In this document: positions 27,655 through 37,230 of the stretch, in pieces
How the letters are laid out: every line of letters starts with the position of its first letter
How positions within the stretch are numbered: the stretch's first letter is position 1
NCBI RefSeq assembly: GCF_003589745.1
Contig: NZ_CP032364.1
Span: forward strand, 1 to 64,000
Length of the DNA: 64,000 nt
Direction: 5' to 3'
From: Lachnoanaerobaculum umeaense
Lineage (GTDB): Bacteria; Bacillota; Clostridia; Lachnospirales; Lachnospiraceae
Program-made: the position numbers and the translations under genes
Notes under the pieces: generated by a model
Told to the model about the DNA's origin: nothing
Seen by the model: only the letters and a program-made list of their open reading frames with translations
The model's database searches: none

Positions 27655-28407
27655 ATTTGTAGTTGATAAAGAGGTGGTAGCTATATGAATAATAAAATAG
27701 ATAAAATTCATAAAGATGTTTATAGCAGCATTAAAGAATTGATGGATAATGCAAGAAACAAGGTTGCAAGAGAAGTTAATAATATCCTCATTCAAACTTA
27801 TTGGGAGATTGGGCGAATTATCGTATAAGATGAACAGGGAAATTCTGATAGAGCCAAGTATGGAAAACAGTTAGTAACAGACTTATCAAAGAGGCTCACC
27901 AAAGAATATGGTAAGGGATTTTCAAGATCTAATTTGCAAAATATGAGGAATTTTTATCTGTCATATCCAATTTGCCAGACACTGTCTGGCAAATTAAGTT
28001 GGTCGCATTATTGTGAACTACTTTCCATAAGCAATGAGCAGAAAAGGAGCTTTTATGAAAAAGAAACTATTAATGCAAATTGGTCTGTAAGAGAGCTAAA
28101 AAGGCAAATAAAAACATCACTTTTTGAAAGACTTTTACTTTCATCAGGAGATGAAAATAAAGAAAAGGTATTGGAGTTAGCCTTAAAGGGAAATGAAATA
28201 AATAAGGCAAGTGATGTTGTAAAAGATCCTTATGTATTTGAATTTTTAGGACTGCCTGAAGAAAAGCCAATTATGGAAAGTGATTTAGAAAAAGCCTTAA
28301 TAGCTCATATTGAAAAATTCTTGCTTGAACTTGGCAAGGGCTTTATGTATGTAGGCTCACAACAAAGAGTAACACTTGGAAATACCCATTATTATGTTGA
28401 TATGGTA

Positions 28408-28566
28408 TTTTATAACAAGATACTTAAGAGCTATGTTTTGATTGAGCTAAAAACAGGAAAGCTAATGACGGAAGCAGTCGGACAAATCAATATGTATCTT
28501 AACTACTACAAGACGGAAGTTAATGACGATATGGATAATGAACCGATTGGAATTATCCTTTGTACC
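28408..28566 (+). repeat. Left copy of a 159-bp direct repeat flanking the IS1634-type element
   Basis: The sequence is repeated at 30553-30711 with two substitutions. Both copies encode the same part of the DUF1016 nuclease (ITLKTGKL region), so the duplication arose at insertion. The outer boundary is ambiguous by about 2 bp. Confidence 0.88.
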
Positions 28567-30552
28567 CGTCTTCCGTCGAAGTACTATGAAATTTCCGACG
28601 TTTCAAATTTTTAGCAAACTATTTAATTTTATACAATTCTTTTAAACCCTTTATTTTAAAGGCTTTTCTTACATAAAAAATAATTTGAAAAAATTGAAAA
28701 AATTTTTACAGCATGTTATAATCATAGTACTTCATAGTACTTTACTTTTAGAGGTGTTTATGGCTTATTTTTTGAGAAAAGAAAAGAAGAAAAAAGGTAC
28801 TTATCTTCAGATGTATGAATCATTTTGGGATAAGGATAAAAAGCAACCAAGAACAAGAAATGTAAAATCTTTTGGTTACGTTGAAGATCTGACTTCAGAT
28901 GAGATTCCGGATCCGATTAAATTTTATAGCGATTATGTAAAAGAGCAAAATGAGAATAGAACAAAAGTTCTTTCTGAAGAATCCCGTCCTCGTGCATTTT
29001 CCACTCCTGTTGAACTTAATATAGGACACTTCTTGCTCTACTCATTGATTGATGAGCTTGATGTTAAGGAAACTATTGATATACTTGCTTCTCAAATGCG
29101 TTTTCAGTTCTCTGTATTTGACTTAATTACACAACTTATTTATGCAAGGGTTATATCACCATGCTCTAAGTCAAAGACAGCCTCTCATGTCTTTCCATAC
29201 ATTTACGGCAGCTCTACAATCTCTGAAGACCAAGTATATGACGGGTGTTCTTTCATAGGAGAGTCTTATAAGAAGTACATTGATTTGTTTAATCACTCTT
29301 ATGAAAAGTATTTTAAAAGAGATTTAAGCAATGTATTTTTCGATTGTACTAATTATTACTTTGAAATTGATCTTCCTAGCGATGACAAGCAAAAGGGACC
29401 TTCAAAAGAGAATAGGCACTCTCCGATAATAGGGCAGGCTTTACTTTTAGATGCTGATCTAGTACCTGTCTCCATGCAAATGTATCCCGGAAATGAATCG
29501 GAAAAGCCATATATTAGAAAAGTTATTGAAGAAATGAAGCAACGACACAGCGTATCAGGCAAGACAATTCAGGTGGCTGATAAAGGCCTTAATTGTGCAA
29601 GAAATATTTATGCTGCAGTTAAAGAAGCTAGTGACGGCTATATATTTTCAAAATCAATACATGGTAAGAATCTAAGTGAAAAGGAAAAGAAATGGGTTCT
29701 ACTTGAGAATGATACAAATGTCTTTTCTAATTACACTGATGAAAGAGGTAATATATCTTTTCGTCTTAAATCCTGTATTGACAGCTTTGATTACAGTTTT
29801 AAAGAGATTGATCCGGAAACAGGAAAAGAGAGTGTTACAAGGTTTTCTGTAAAAGAAAAGCGTATCGTCTCTTATAATCCTAACCTTGCAAAGAAACAAA
29901 GGCTTGAAATAATGAAAATGGTCGATAAAGCTTCAAAGTTTTCTACATACAAAAATATCGCTAAAGATGAACTTGGAGATTGTGCTAAATATGTAGACAT
30001 TATAACTAAAGATAGTACAGGCAAGACAATAAAGCCTATAATAGATTTAAATAAATCTAAGATTGATGAAGATCTTAAATATGCAGGATATAATCTTTTA
30101 GTGACATCCGAAATAGATATGGAGCCATTACAGGTATATAAAACATACCATAGCCTATGGAAGATCGAAGAATCTTTTAGACTTACAAAATCATACCTGG
30201 ATGCAAGACCCGTTTATTTACAGAAAAAAGAAACAATCTATGGGCATTTTTTGATATGCTACCTTAGCTTGTTTCTTTTAAGAGTATTAGAAATCAAGTG
30301 TTTCAAGAATAAAATAAACTCTTATGACTTGATCAACTTTATGCGTGATTTTAGGGTGGTAAATAAAGGTGATGATACATATATCAATATATCAAGAAAC
30401 CAGGCCGTTAACGAAAAGGTTAAAAAACTGGTTGGTTTTAGTAACCTTGATGCCCTCTATTTAACCAAAGCTGAAGTCGACAATTTCTTTCAAAACTGCA
30501 TGCTCTTGTATACCTAGAGTACTAGGTTTTGAGAGAAACGACGGAAGTCAGG
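28567..30552 (+). mobile_element. IS1634-type insertion sequence
   Basis: About 1986 bp inserted in the DUF1016 gene, with a single intact transposase. The ends share only a short inverted motif: CTTCCGTCG at 28570-28578 and its complement CGACGGAAG at 30539-30547. The element is flanked by direct repeats of about 159 bp, a trait described for IS1634, which makes unusually long, variable target duplications. Confidence 0.85.
28760..30517 (+). CDS. IS1634-family transposase (IS4 superfamily)
   Basis: The start is set at ATG 28760 (AGAGGTG, 5 nt upstream), giving 585 residues; an earlier in-frame start has no site. The first Asp of the DDE catalytic set is probably in NVFFDCTNYYFE (about residue 195), a second in KTIQVADKGLNCARN (about 277), and Glu in LWKIEESFRLTKSYLDARPVY (about 475), with the YREK-like C-terminal motif of the IS4 superfamily. 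It is undamaged. It sits alone within the short terminal repeats and disrupts a nuclease gene. Confidence 0.9.
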   Translation: MAYFLRKEKKKKGTYLQMYESFWDKDKKQPRTRNVKSFGYVEDLTSDEIPDPIKFYSDYVKEQNENRTKVLSEESRPRAFSTPVELNIGHFLLYSLIDELDVKETIDILASQMRFQFSVFDLITQLIYARVISPCSKSKTASHVFPYIYGSSTISEDQVYDGCSFIGESYKKYIDLFNHSYEKYFKRDLSNVFFDCTNYYFEIDLPSDDKQKGPSKENRHSPIIGQALLLDADLVPVSMQMYPGNESEKPYIRKVIEEMKQRHSVSGKTIQVADKGLNCARNIYAAVKEASDGYIFSKSIHGKNLSEKEKKWVLLENDTNVFSNYTDERGNISFRLKSCIDSFDYSFKEIDPETGKESVTRFSVKEKRIVSYNPNLAKKQRLEIMKMVDKASKFSTYKNIAKDELGDCAKYVDIITKDSTGKTIKPIIDLNKSKIDEDLKYAGYNLLVTSEIDMEPLQVYKTYHSLWKIEESFRLTKSYLDARPVYLQKKETIYGHFLICYLSLFLLRVLEIKCFKNKINSYDLINFMRDFRVVNKGDDTYINISRNQAVNEKVKKLVGFSNLDALYLTKAEVDNFFQNCMLLYT

Positions 30553-30711
30553 TTTTATAACAAGATACTTAAGAGCTATGTTTTGATTGAGCTAAAAACA
30601 GGAAAGCTAATGCCGGAAGCAGTCGGACAAATCAATATGTATCTTAACTACTACAAGACGGAAGTTAATGACGATACGGATAATGAACCGATTGGAATTA
30701 TCCTTTGTACC
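30553..30711 (+). repeat. Right copy of the 159-bp direct repeat
   Basis: This copy matches 28408-28566 except for C in place of A in the TAATGMCGGAAG context and C in place of T in GACGATAYGG. It is the second half of the target duplication and carries the frame of the nuclease onward to 30855. Confidence 0.88.
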
Positions 30712-30872
30712 GATAAGGACAGTATACAGGCAGAATATGCACTTGGCAGTTTGTCCAATAAGATATTTGCTTCTAAATACACTTTATATATTCCTAATAG
30801 AGAACAATTAGAAGAACAAGTCGAAAGAGTTTTAAGGAATTACAAGGAAAAATAAAGTTAATTGAAAAAAGA

Positions 30873-30971
30873 ATGTTTTCACTGAAAACAGTGGATAGCG
30901 ACTTATTTGGGGATATGCCACTAAGTAGTCAATGCCTATATTTTCATTTATCAATGAAATCTATGCAGTAG
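30873..30971 (+). pseudogene. Phage/plasmid replication-initiator (replisome organiser) N-terminal fragment
   Basis: A 32-codon frame reads MFSLKTVDSDLFGDMPLSSQ then CLYFHLSM. This closely resembles the N-terminus of phage-type replisome organiser proteins, where a DMP-S-Q-LYFHL-M stretch is typical. It then runs out into an unrelated stop (TAG 30969) where a recombinase fragment begins in another frame. Only the first helix remains, so it is debris. Confidence 0.6.
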
Positions 30972-31060
30972 ATACCGGTAGGAATGTTAAGGCAGTATAT
31001 AGAGCGAAAGGACTTGATGGAAAGCATACAGGAAGTCATACCATTTACGGATATAAAAAA
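30938..31060 (+). pseudogene. Large serine recombinase fragment
   Basis: The frame reads FINEIYAVDTGRNVKAVYRA then KGLDGKHTGSHTIYGYKK, matching the segment that joins the catalytic domain to the recombinase domain in large serine recombinases (TnpX/Tn4451 type). There is no catalytic Ser, and the sequence stops exactly at the groEL terminator repeat (31055). It is a remnant of the integrase of the element that entered here. Confidence 0.7.
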
Positions 31061-31087
31061 GCATACCCTGATATACAAGGTATGCTT
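31059..31087 (-). terminator. groEL terminator
   Basis: Stem AAGCATACC (31059-31067) pairs with GGTATGCTT (31079-31087), with an 11-nt loop, followed leftward by T6. It lies 28 bp past the groEL stop at 31115. Its left arm and T tract are the right copy of the 22-bp repeat (31055-31076). Confidence 0.85.
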
Positions 31088-31114
31088 GATTTATTTATAT
31101 TTAGTTCCGGTATT

Positions 31115-32737
<1,623 letters not shown>

Positions 32738-32766
32738 TTATCTCCTTTAAACTTTATAAAAACGAT

Positions 32767-33051
32767 TTATTCAATTACTGCCAAAATATCATTCTGCTTT
32801 ACAACGATATACTCAACCTTGTCAAGTTCTACCTCTGTACCTGCATACTTGGAATAAATAACCTTATCTCCTACCTTAACCTGCATCTTTATTTCTTTTC
32901 CGTCCACGACTCCACCCGGACCTACTGCAACAACCTCAGCCTGTGAAGGCTTCTCCTTTGCCTGTCCCGGAAGCACTATTCCGGATGCGGTTGTTTCTTC
33001 AGCAACCAACTGCTTTAAAACCACTCTATCAAATAAAGGTATTAACTTCAT
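32767..33051 (-). CDS. groES: Co-chaperonin GroES
   Basis: 94 residues. MKLIPLFDRVVLKQL at the N-terminus is the first strand; the mobile loop (ETTASGIVLPGQAKEKPSQ) and roof motif (GPGGVVDG) follow, ending with KQNDILAVIE. It caps GroEL as a heptamer. TAGGAGG precedes the ATG. It is the first gene of the groESL operon under the CIRCE element. Confidence 0.98.
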   Translation of the reverse strand: MKLIPLFDRVVLKQLVAEETTASGIVLPGQAKEKPSQAEVVAVGPGGVVDGKEIKMQVKVGDKVIYSKYAGTEVELDKVEYIVVKQNDILAVIE

Positions 33052-33107
33052 TTTGTATTCCTCCTAATATCTATAAAATCAACTATCTAGTTTTATATCA
33101 CTTTTTA

Positions 33108-33134
33108 TTAGCAGTGTCAAGCTTTGAGTGCTAA
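33108..33134 (-). promoter_or_regulatory. CIRCE element (HrcA operator) of groESL, degenerate left arm
   Basis: TTAGCAGTG-N9-GAGTGCTAA. The right arm is the exact CIRCE consensus; the left arm differs from TTAGCACTC at two bases. The spacer is the canonical 9 nt and the site lies about 57 bp before the groES start. Confidence 0.9.
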
Positions 33135-33152
33135 TATTCTTGATAAATTAAA

Positions 33153-33186
33153 AATCAGCCACAACTTTAAAAGTTACCGGCTGATT
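33153..33186 (-). terminator. Terminator of the sodium symporter gene
   Basis: Stem AATCAGCC/GGCTGATT with an inner AACTTT/AAAGTT stem and T5 in the leftward direction, 11 bp past the stop at 33197. Confidence 0.85.
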
Positions 33187-33196
33187 GTTTTATTTC

Positions 33197-34567
33197 TTAT
33201 TTAAAGAACTTATCATATATTCCAAATACAAATATAAATAATACTATAATTGGCAATATAAATGTGAGGTAAAATCTCATCCAATTCTTCATTTTAAGAC
33301 CTTCTCCCTTATTACATTCCTTGAGGTAATTATCCCAACCCCAGCCATATCTGCTTACACAAAACAACAGATATACCAAAGAACCCAGAGGCAATATAAT
33401 ATTACTTACAAGGAAATCTTCAAGATCAAGTATAGTTCCTCCAAATGGCTTTAACCATCCAAAACTCCAGCTGCTAAATCCGTATATACATGGTAATGAA
33501 AGTAATATTATCACTATCAGATTGAAAAGGCTCACCTGTTTTCTAGACTTCTTTGTAAGATCCATACCGCATGAAACTATATTCTCAAATACTGCAAGTA
33601 CTGTAGAAAAAGCCGCAAATGACATGAAGATAAAGAAGAAGCTTCCCCAAAGTCTACCCAGTGGCATCTTATTAAAGATATTTGGCAATGTTATAAATAT
33701 AAGTGAAGGACCTGAAGTCTGATCAACCCCATATGTAAATGTAGCAGGGAAGATAATAAGTCCTGAAACTATAGCTACGAAAGTATCAAGTATAACTATT
33801 GTAACAGACTCTCCAAGCATACTTCTATCATTACTTATATAACTTCCGAATATAAGCATTGCACCTATTCCAAGGCTAAGTGTAAAGAATGCCTGATTCA
33901 TGGCACCGGTGATCACATCACCTATACCTGTCTCTTCTATTCTGCTTATACTTGGTACAAGATAATACTTAAGTCCTTCCGCAGCACCTTTTAAGAAGAA
34001 TGAATTTATTGCCAAAATAATCATTACAACAAGAAGTGTAACCATAACTATTTTTGTAATATTCTCAAGTCCCGATTCAAGTCCTCTTGATACTATAAAC
34101 ATACCTGCAACAACTACCACAACCATCCAAAAAATCATAATAGTAGGCTGTGAAAGCATGTTCTCAAACACCTTGGAAACTCCTTCTGAGTCCAGACCCT
34201 CAAACCCTCCTGTAACAGTTAAGTAGAAATAATGTAACATCCATCCTGATACAGTGGTATAGAACATCATCAAAAGATAATTTCCTACAAGTGCTACTAT
34301 ACCATGTATATGCCATTTACTTCCTGCAGGTTCTAACCTTTGATAAGCCATTACCGGACTCTTTCTTGCAGCTCTACCTATTGAAAACTCCATAGTCATT
34401 ATAGGCAATCCCAGCATAACCAGAAATAATAAATACAGTAGTACGAAAGCACCACCACCACCTTTTCCTGTCATATATGGAAACTTCCATACATTACCTA
34501 TACCAATTGCACATCCGGCTGAAATGAGTATAAACCCAAGCCTTGATTTTAACCTTTCTCTCTCCAA
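33197..34567 (-). CDS. Sodium:neurotransmitter symporter family (SNF) transporter
   Basis: 456 residues with eleven to twelve helices, typical of bacterial LeuT/MhsT relatives. The start is TTG at 34567, with AGGAGG 7 nt upstream. The family signature near the N-terminus is SAGCAIGIGNVWKFPYMTGK (unwound helix 1 Na+ sites) and helix 6 holds MNQAFFTLSLGIGAMLIFGS. Characterised relatives import amino acids (Trp, Leu, Tyr) with Na+. The substrate here is not evident. It is a single-gene unit with a long leader (34568-34700) that can fold into two hairpins. Confidence 0.92.
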   Translation of the reverse strand: MERERLKSRLGFILISAGCAIGIGNVWKFPYMTGKGGGGAFVLLYLLFLVMLGLPIMTMEFSIGRAARKSPVMAYQRLEPAGSKWHIHGIVALVGNYLLMMFYTTVSGWMLHYFYLTVTGGFEGLDSEGVSKVFENMLSQPTIMIFWMVVVVVAGMFIVSRGLESGLENITKIVMVTLLVVMIILAINSFFLKGAAEGLKYYLVPSISRIEETGIGDVITGAMNQAFFTLSLGIGAMLIFGSYISNDRSMLGESVTIVILDTFVAIVSGLIIFPATFTYGVDQTSGPSLIFITLPNIFNKMPLGRLWGSFFFIFMSFAAFSTVLAVFENIVSCGMDLTKKSRKQVSLFNLIVIILLSLPCIYGFSSWSFGWLKPFGGTILDLEDFLVSNIILPLGSLVYLLFCVSRYGWGWDNYLKECNKGEGLKMKNWMRFYLTFILPIIVLFIFVFGIYDKFFK

Positions 34568-34601
34568 AATATCCTCCTACTTAAATCCTTGATATTTTTG
34601 A

Positions 34602-34656
34602 GGATTGCAAGAACATTGTGTAAAGCAATCCGACATAAAGGTAAAACACTTTACCT
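34602..34656 (-). promoter_or_regulatory. Structured leader of the SNF transporter mRNA
   Basis: Between a leftward TATAAT-like box (complement at 34695-34700) and the ribosome-binding site are two perfect short stems: AGGTAAA/TTTACCT (34639-34645/34650-34656, 4-nt loop) and GGATTGC/GCAATCC (34602-34608/34625-34631). No known riboswitch is recognised. The rest of the 34568-34868 gap is AT-rich. Confidence 0.45.
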
Positions 34657-34868
34657 AAATGACTTGATAAACTGTAGTCAATCAAATGCAAAATATTATA
34701 ACACAATTAATAAAAAATTTCTATCTTATACCTTAAGTATATTCTTTTATATTATTGTATTATTCAAAAATCAATTAATCATATTTTGACAAATCATAAC
34801 CCAAGAATTATTTCTATTTTGATATTTAATCTTATATTAAATTTATAAATAATCTTTAACTTAAGGTA

Positions 34869-34899
34869 TTGACTATTACATTGCGTCATAGTTTATACT
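34869..34899 (+). promoter_or_regulatory. MerR-type promoter with 19-bp spacer
   Basis: TTGACT (34869-34874), 19-bp spacer, TATACT (34894-34899). The spacer contains a dyad (ACTAT / ATAGT flanking TACATTGCGTC). The long spacer plus central dyad is the hallmark of promoters activated by MerR-family regulators, here the gene immediately downstream, so it is probably autoregulated. Confidence 0.8.
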
Positions 34900-34922
34900 T
34901 ATCCTTGTTAGGAGGTTTTCAA

Positions 34923-35657
34923 ATGTTTTTAATTAAAAAGGTTAGTGAAATAAGCGGTGTATCGGTGCGCACTTTACACCATTATGATGAAATAGGTTTG
35001 CTTTCACCTAAAAAAAATGAAAATGGATACAGATATTATTCTGAGGATGATATGTCTTTTTTGCAAATGATATTATTTTATAAATATCTGGGATTTCCTT
35101 TAAAACAGATAAAGGATTTATTAAAACAGGAAGATCCGGAAATACTCCATCATCTAAAGAAACAACTCGTTTTGATGCAGAAAGAAAAGCAAAAACTCTT
35201 AACACTTATTGATACATTGGAAAAGACTATTGAATCAAGAGAAAGGAAAATTACTATGTCAACAAAAGAAAAATTCAAAGGTTTTACATATCAGGATAAT
35301 GAAAAATATAAACAAAAAGCAATAGACCTTTATGGAAAGGAAGTTATTGAGGAAGCCGTTAAAAAGCAAAAAGGAAGAGAACAGGAAATTGCCGACGGTT
35401 TTAACAATATCTTTTTTGCAATATCGGATAATATGTCAAAGGGACTTAAGGCTACATCAAAAGAAAATACCGAACTTGCAAAAAAGCTTCATAAACATAT
35501 TTGTGAATACTCTTTTGACTGTAGTGCTGATGTGTTTTCAAGCATAGGCTATGGATATGTTGAAAATCCTGAATTTAAAAATAATATGGATAAATTTGGA
35601 GAAGGTATGGCACAATATCTGTGTGATGCAATTCAACATTATGTAAAAGAGATTTAA
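34923..35657 (+). CDS. MerR-family regulator with TipAS drug-binding domain
   Basis: The start is ATG 34923, with AGGAGG 7 nt upstream, giving 244 residues; an earlier in-frame TTG overlaps the promoter. The N-terminal winged helix reads IKKVSEISGVSVRTLHHYDE (about 4-23) and is followed by a long coiled coil (about 75-112, KKQLVLMQKEKQKLLTLIDT). The C-terminal TipAS-like domain (about 125-244) includes AIDLYGKEVIEE and ADGFNNIFFAIS. TipA proteins bind thiopeptides and activate their own and efflux genes. The 19-bp-spacer promoter supports autoregulation. No partner efflux pump is adjacent. Confidence 0.9.
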   Translation: MFLIKKVSEISGVSVRTLHHYDEIGLLSPKKNENGYRYYSEDDMSFLQMILFYKYLGFPLKQIKDLLKQEDPEILHHLKKQLVLMQKEKQKLLTLIDTLEKTIESRERKITMSTKEKFKGFTYQDNEKYKQKAIDLYGKEVIEEAVKKQKGREQEIADGFNNIFFAISDNMSKGLKATSKENTELAKKLHKHICEYSFDCSADVFSSIGYGYVENPEFKNNMDKFGEGMAQYLCDAIQHYVKEI

Positions 35658-35667
35658 TTGATAGATC

Positions 35668-35723
35668 TTTTTATCATATTTTCACCTCTAAGTATCATTT
35701 TATTGTACTTAGAGGTGAAAATC
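35668..35723. repeat. Left 56-bp repeat flanking the AbiE cassette
   Basis: Identical over 56 bp to 37221-37276. It contains the 16-bp palindrome arms TTTTCACCTCTAAGTA/TACTTAGAGGTGAAAA and, on the minus strand, a copy of the AbiEi ribosome-binding site and start codons followed by a seven-codon ORF. It lies between the MerR gene and the AbiEii stop. Confidence 0.9.
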
Positions 35724-35777
35724 TTCTATCTTTTTTACAGTCTGTTGCTTATTTATTTTTATGTACTGTAGCTATTA

Positions 35778-36647
35778 TTAAAATTTTGCTCTAATACCAT
35801 CTGTAATCTGTTTAAAAAAATCCGTACTCCAGATATTTAAACTATTTGTATCATGTATAAAAGGCTCCACATCTTTTTTTGCCTGTGCAAAATCTATACT
35901 GTCAAATCTATATCTCAACATTTCCTTTAATTCTTCTTCAGTACAATCTACATTATCTGTAATATATCCTGATTGAATTAATCTTTCCCTTAAATGTCTT
36001 AAATTTACCTCTCCTCCCTTAGACAAGTAAAAAATATAATCATACAGATCTCTACCTTTAATGCGGTTTTGCCACGCTCTGCAAAGTACTGCATGAATTT
36101 TTCCGGCAAAAAGTGAAGGCATATCGTATAAATTAACTTCATATGGGGCAGGATTTAATCTATATTTATGTTCAAATGTCGCATATTGTGGAGGATTTAC
36201 ATCAATTTCAAATTTGATTTTTACTACTTCATTCTTAGGGATGCTTCCAATCACTCTCTCATCCGCATAAAATAAAAGTAAATGCTCTTTTGTGTTTCCC
36301 TTCAAAAATGCCGACTTAATACTGCTATCATTTGTTTTTTCTTTTTCTACAATTTCAAGATTTAATCCAAATGATCTAAGTTCTTTTTCTAAAACAGGAA
36401 AATATACGGAAGTATCAAACTTCTCATCTTTTGTCTTCAATGAAAAGTCAAGATCCTCAGAAAAACGATCCAGTCCGTAAAATATTCTAAGAGCTGTTCC
36501 TCCATAGAAGGCTGCCTTTTGGAAAAATCCCGCTCTCGATAATCCGCAAAGAACAATCTCCTGTATAATCTCTTTCATCGCATTCTTCATATCATACATA
36601 TTTTTTACTTTATAATTTTTTAGCATCTTTTCTATGGAACTATTCAT
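35778..36647 (-). CDS. AbiEii-type nucleotidyltransferase toxin
   Basis: 289 residues of the AbiEii/AbiGii (DUF1814) family. Motif I GGTALRIFYGLDRFSEDLDF lies at about residues 50-69 (catalytic DxD), motif II FEIDVNPP near 148, and a conserved KIHAVLCRAWQNRIKGRDLYD near 180-200 is motif IV. Such proteins transfer nucleotides to target RNAs and arrest growth, which stops phage infection. It overlaps the antitoxin gene by 8 bp at its start, ensuring coupled expression. Together they form a type IV toxin-antitoxin system; here the toxin end lies next to the left 56-bp repeat. Confidence 0.9.
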   Translation of the reverse strand: MNSSIEKMLKNYKVKNMYDMKNAMKEIIQEIVLCGLSRAGFFQKAAFYGGTALRIFYGLDRFSEDLDFSLKTKDEKFDTSVYFPVLEKELRSFGLNLEIVEKEKTNDSSIKSAFLKGNTKEHLLLFYADERVIGSIPKNEVVKIKFEIDVNPPQYATFEHKYRLNPAPYEVNLYDMPSLFAGKIHAVLCRAWQNRIKGRDLYDYIFYLSKGGEVNLRHLRERLIQSGYITDNVDCTEEELKEMLRYRFDSIDFAQAKKDVEPFIHDTNSLNIWSTDFFKQITDGIRAKF

Positions 36648-37230
36648 TTTGTAAACTCCTTATAAGCTTTCCCAACTTTCTTACATTACCTGCTTTATAT
36701 TTTTCCGTTAGAAATTCCACTTTTTCTATATTTAATTTTATTAATTCATTTTTATCAATACGTAAGTCATCCGTCAATAATATCTCTAATTCCCTTATGT
36801 TTGGCACAGGATGCATACTATAAAGTTTATCACAAAGCGCTTTCTCAGGTTCTGCAATGCGATAAAAATAATCACCCTCCTTTATCAGATTAATCCCAAA
36901 TGGAAATGCCGCTGACGGAATGTCACAATATGTAAAAGTTCCAAATTCCGTCTCATATATTTTCTTTTTCTTTTTATCAAAGGTAGCATTTGTAACTGTA
37001 TACACAGCTTCCGGAATTAATCCATAATAACTAAGTGCATACTCAAAAGATATATATGACGGTCCATATATACTTCCGGCTAACAGGTATGCCGATACAT
37101 TTTTATCTGTCTCATATAATCCCTTAGAAATACGGACACAATCCCCTGCATCTACCATTCTTGACAGTTTAGCTTTAGGATTTGCATAGGAACTAAGTTC
37201 TTCCAAAAGCATAGATGTTGTTTTTATCAT
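36640..37230 (-). CDS. AbiEi-type antitoxin/transcriptional repressor
   Basis: The start is ATG 37230 with AGAGGTG upstream, giving 196 residues; the longer frame to 37278 crosses the operator palindrome. It has an N-terminal winged helix (about residues 8-40: SMLLEELSSYANPKAKLSRM, then DCVRISKGLYE) and a C-terminal antitoxin domain with ISFEYALSYYGLIPE and AEPEKALCDKLY. AbiEi neutralises the AbiEii toxin without direct complex and represses the operon by binding inverted repeats at the promoter. The 32-bp palindrome just upstream is the likely site. The gene is intact, unlike the fragment at 27041. Confidence 0.88.
   Translation of the reverse strand: MIKTTSMLLEELSSYANPKAKLSRMVDAGDCVRISKGLYETDKNVSAYLLAGSIYGPSYISFEYALSYYGLIPEAVYTVTNATFDKKKKKIYETEFGTFTYCDIPSAAFPFGINLIKEGDYFYRIAEPEKALCDKLYSMHPVPNIRELEILLTDDLRIDKNELIKLNIEKVEFLTEKYKAGNVRKLGKLIRSLQNE

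Larger units (their letters stand above)
27685..30855 (+). pseudogene. DUF1016 (YhcG-type) PD-(D/E)XK nuclease gene, broken by a stop codon and an IS
   Basis: The start ATG 27685 has AGAGGTGG upstream. The N-terminal DUF1016 domain contains ILIQTYWEIGRIIV followed by TAA at 27826-27828, where the family usually has a Glu codon, so a single base change is likely. The frame then continues (YGKQLVTDLSKRLTKEYGKG, later YYVDMVFYNKILKSYVLIEL with the nuclease Asp and E-x-K) to 28566, where an IS1634-type element is inserted. After the element it resumes at 30553 with 159 bp repeated and ends DSIQAEYALGSL to KEK at 30855. Intact members are restriction/defence-linked nucleases. Confidence 0.85.

Noticed and set aside
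30529..30855. Separate 108-residue nuclease-like gene
   Set aside because: It starts in the IS end and is the 3' part of the DUF1016 gene after the target duplication.
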